The notes below the pieces were generated by a model. That model did not search any database. It had not been told where the DNA came from and saw nothing but the letters and a program-made list of their open reading frames with translations. This document shows, piece after piece, positions 63,176 through 64,000 of a stretch of 64,000 nucleotides of DNA. The DNA is from Microseira wollei NIES-4236. GTDB lineage: Bacteria; Cyanobacteriota; Cyanobacteriia; Cyanobacteriales; Aerosakkonemataceae. The translations under genes were made by a program, and so were the position numbers. The stretch is taken from the NCBI RefSeq assembly GCF_020521235.1, contig NZ_BLAY01000023.1, positions 1-64,000 on the forward strand, written 5' to 3'. Within the stretch, counting starts at the first letter, position 1. The number at the start of each line of letters is the position of its first letter.

Positions 63176-63901
63176 TCAAAGGCAAGAATCAAGCATTGCG
63201 GAAAGGTGCTTAGCATTGCGGATAGCATGACCTTCCAAGTCGTTGTTGAAGTAAACATAAACGTCAATTCCCCTTTGGAGAAACTCGCAAATACGAGTTG
63301 CCCAAGTTGATAGCTCATCATCGCCGTAACCAATTCCCCATCGCCCACTATGCATTCGGATATAAATCCAAGGTGCAGTAAGGCGGATATCGAGGGGAAC
63401 TGTGGGACTAACTGGTAAGCAAAGGGCTGCACCAGCGCGTTCTAGCAATTTATACACCTGTGGATTCAGCCAACTATTGTGACGAAATTCAAAGGTATAT
63501 CTTTGTTGTGGGTAGGTTTGCAGCAACTCTAAAAAAAACTCAAGCCGCGAGCAATTAACAGACCAAGTATGGGGAAATTGAAACAGAATCGGGCCGAGCT
63601 TTTCTGGCAAGTCAGATGCCCGTTTCATCAGTCGAGATAAAGGTTCAACGGGGTCTTTTAATTTTTTCATGTGGGTGAGATAGCGGCTACCTTTAACGGC
63701 AAAAAGAAAGTCTTGGGGACTTTGCTCGCGCCAAGTTTCAAACACAGATTTTTCTGGCAGACGGTAAAAGGAATAATTTACCTCTACAGTGGAAAAGTGC
63801 TGCGCGTAAAATGCGAGTTGCTGGTCGCCGTGCAACTCTTCTGGATAGAAAATACCCATCCAGTGCTGATAAACCCAACCGCTAGTGCCGAGAAACAGCA
63901 T
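63176..63901 (-). CDS. DUF72 (YecE-like) protein
   Basis: The 241-residue protein has the DUF72 TIM-barrel signatures FLGTSGWVYQHWMGIFYPEE, VEVNYSFYRLPEKSVFETWR, FLFAVKGSRYLTHMKKLKDP, GPILFQFPHTW and YTFEFRHNSWLNPQVYKLLE, ending VYVYFNNDLEGHAIRNA. The family has no firm biochemical role. It overlaps the 3' end of hflX by 20 bp, so the two are probably cotranscribed. Confidence 0.9.
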   Translation of the reverse strand: MLFLGTSGWVYQHWMGIFYPEELHGDQQLAFYAQHFSTVEVNYSFYRLPEKSVFETWREQSPQDFLFAVKGSRYLTHMKKLKDPVEPLSRLMKRASDLPEKLGPILFQFPHTWSVNCSRLEFFLELLQTYPQQRYTFEFRHNSWLNPQVYKLLERAGAALCLPVSPTVPLDIRLTAPWIYIRMHSGRWGIGYGDDELSTWATRICEFLQRGIDVYVYFNNDLEGHAIRNAKHLSAMLDSCL

Positions 63902-64000
63902 GGAGATCGATCAGTTGCAACAATCGCTGCCGTAAATTCTCTAACTTCAAGCGTTCAGTTGCTGAAATAAATGCGGCTTCGGGATACTGTTGCTGGGCTA
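63882..64000 (-). CDS. hflX: C-terminal end of GTPase HflX (partial)
   Basis: The window ends inside this gene. The visible 38 residues (QQYPEAAFISATERLKLENL, RQRLLQLIDLHAVSRH) match the C-terminus of cyanobacterial HflX, a ribosome-associated GTPase. The stop is TAG at 63882-63884, inside the start of the DUF72 gene. Only the end is seen, so the call rests on a short match. Confidence 0.65.
   Translation of the reverse strand, partial: AQQQYPEAAFISATERLKLENLRQRLLQLIDLHAVSRH

Overview
The window looks like chromosomal DNA of a filamentous cyanobacterium, probably Oscillatoriales-like. This is inferred from an ndhA-ndhI-ndhG-ndhE cluster, SipA- and NblB-like proteins, PEP-CTERM secreted proteins, an SLH/OprB iron-uptake-type porin, very frequent GCGATCGC (HIP1) octamers, and 7-bp ATTAGCC-type short tandem repeats. 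No rRNA or complete tRNA was seen.

Layout. 0-8.5 kb holds housekeeping and stress genes: a GNAT acetyltransferase, a HEAT protein, sipA, a CbiX cobaltochelatase behind a cobalamin riboswitch, a Coq4-family protein, an AlkB-like oxygenase, a NarL-type two-component pair split by a repeat block, and a deaminase. 9-19 kb holds a 662-residue HEAT protein, a STAS/sugar-transferase fusion, a strongly folded RNA-like region without an ORF, a lipoprotein, two tandem paralogues of unknown family, queE and a PEP-CTERM phytase/esterase-like protein. 19-29 kb is the most unusual part: a minus-strand group with an EgtD-type histidine methyltransferase, an MscS channel, an OvoA/EgtB-type sulfoxide synthase, an unknown helical-repeat protein, an amidohydrolase, a lectin-like small protein and a large PLP decarboxylase, with scars of a second sulfoxide synthase and a second repeat protein. 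29-36 kb holds a receiver/wHTH/ATPase fusion, two broken genes and a tnpB. 36-41 kb holds a PstS-like protein, a porin and an NblB-like protein. 41-45 kb holds two PEP-CTERM paralogues around a dead IS4 transposase. 45-50 kb holds NAD kinase and the ndh operon. 50-57 kb holds decayed genes, a glutathione-reductase-like enzyme, a histidine kinase and a ThrE-like exporter. 57-64 kb holds an AAA/PAS/WD40 gene split by a small insertion, a CheY-like regulator, a DUF72 protein and the 3' end of hflX.

A second theme is small palindromic mobile repeats. At least five families fill the intergenic DNA. Family A (ends TATCATGTCC/GGACATGATA) has visible TNA target duplications. One copy sits inside another repeat and contains further repeats. 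Several genes were broken by such insertions. The best candidates for something undescribed are the EgtD/sulfoxide-synthase/decarboxylase locus and the ORF-less folded RNA near 12.4 kb.
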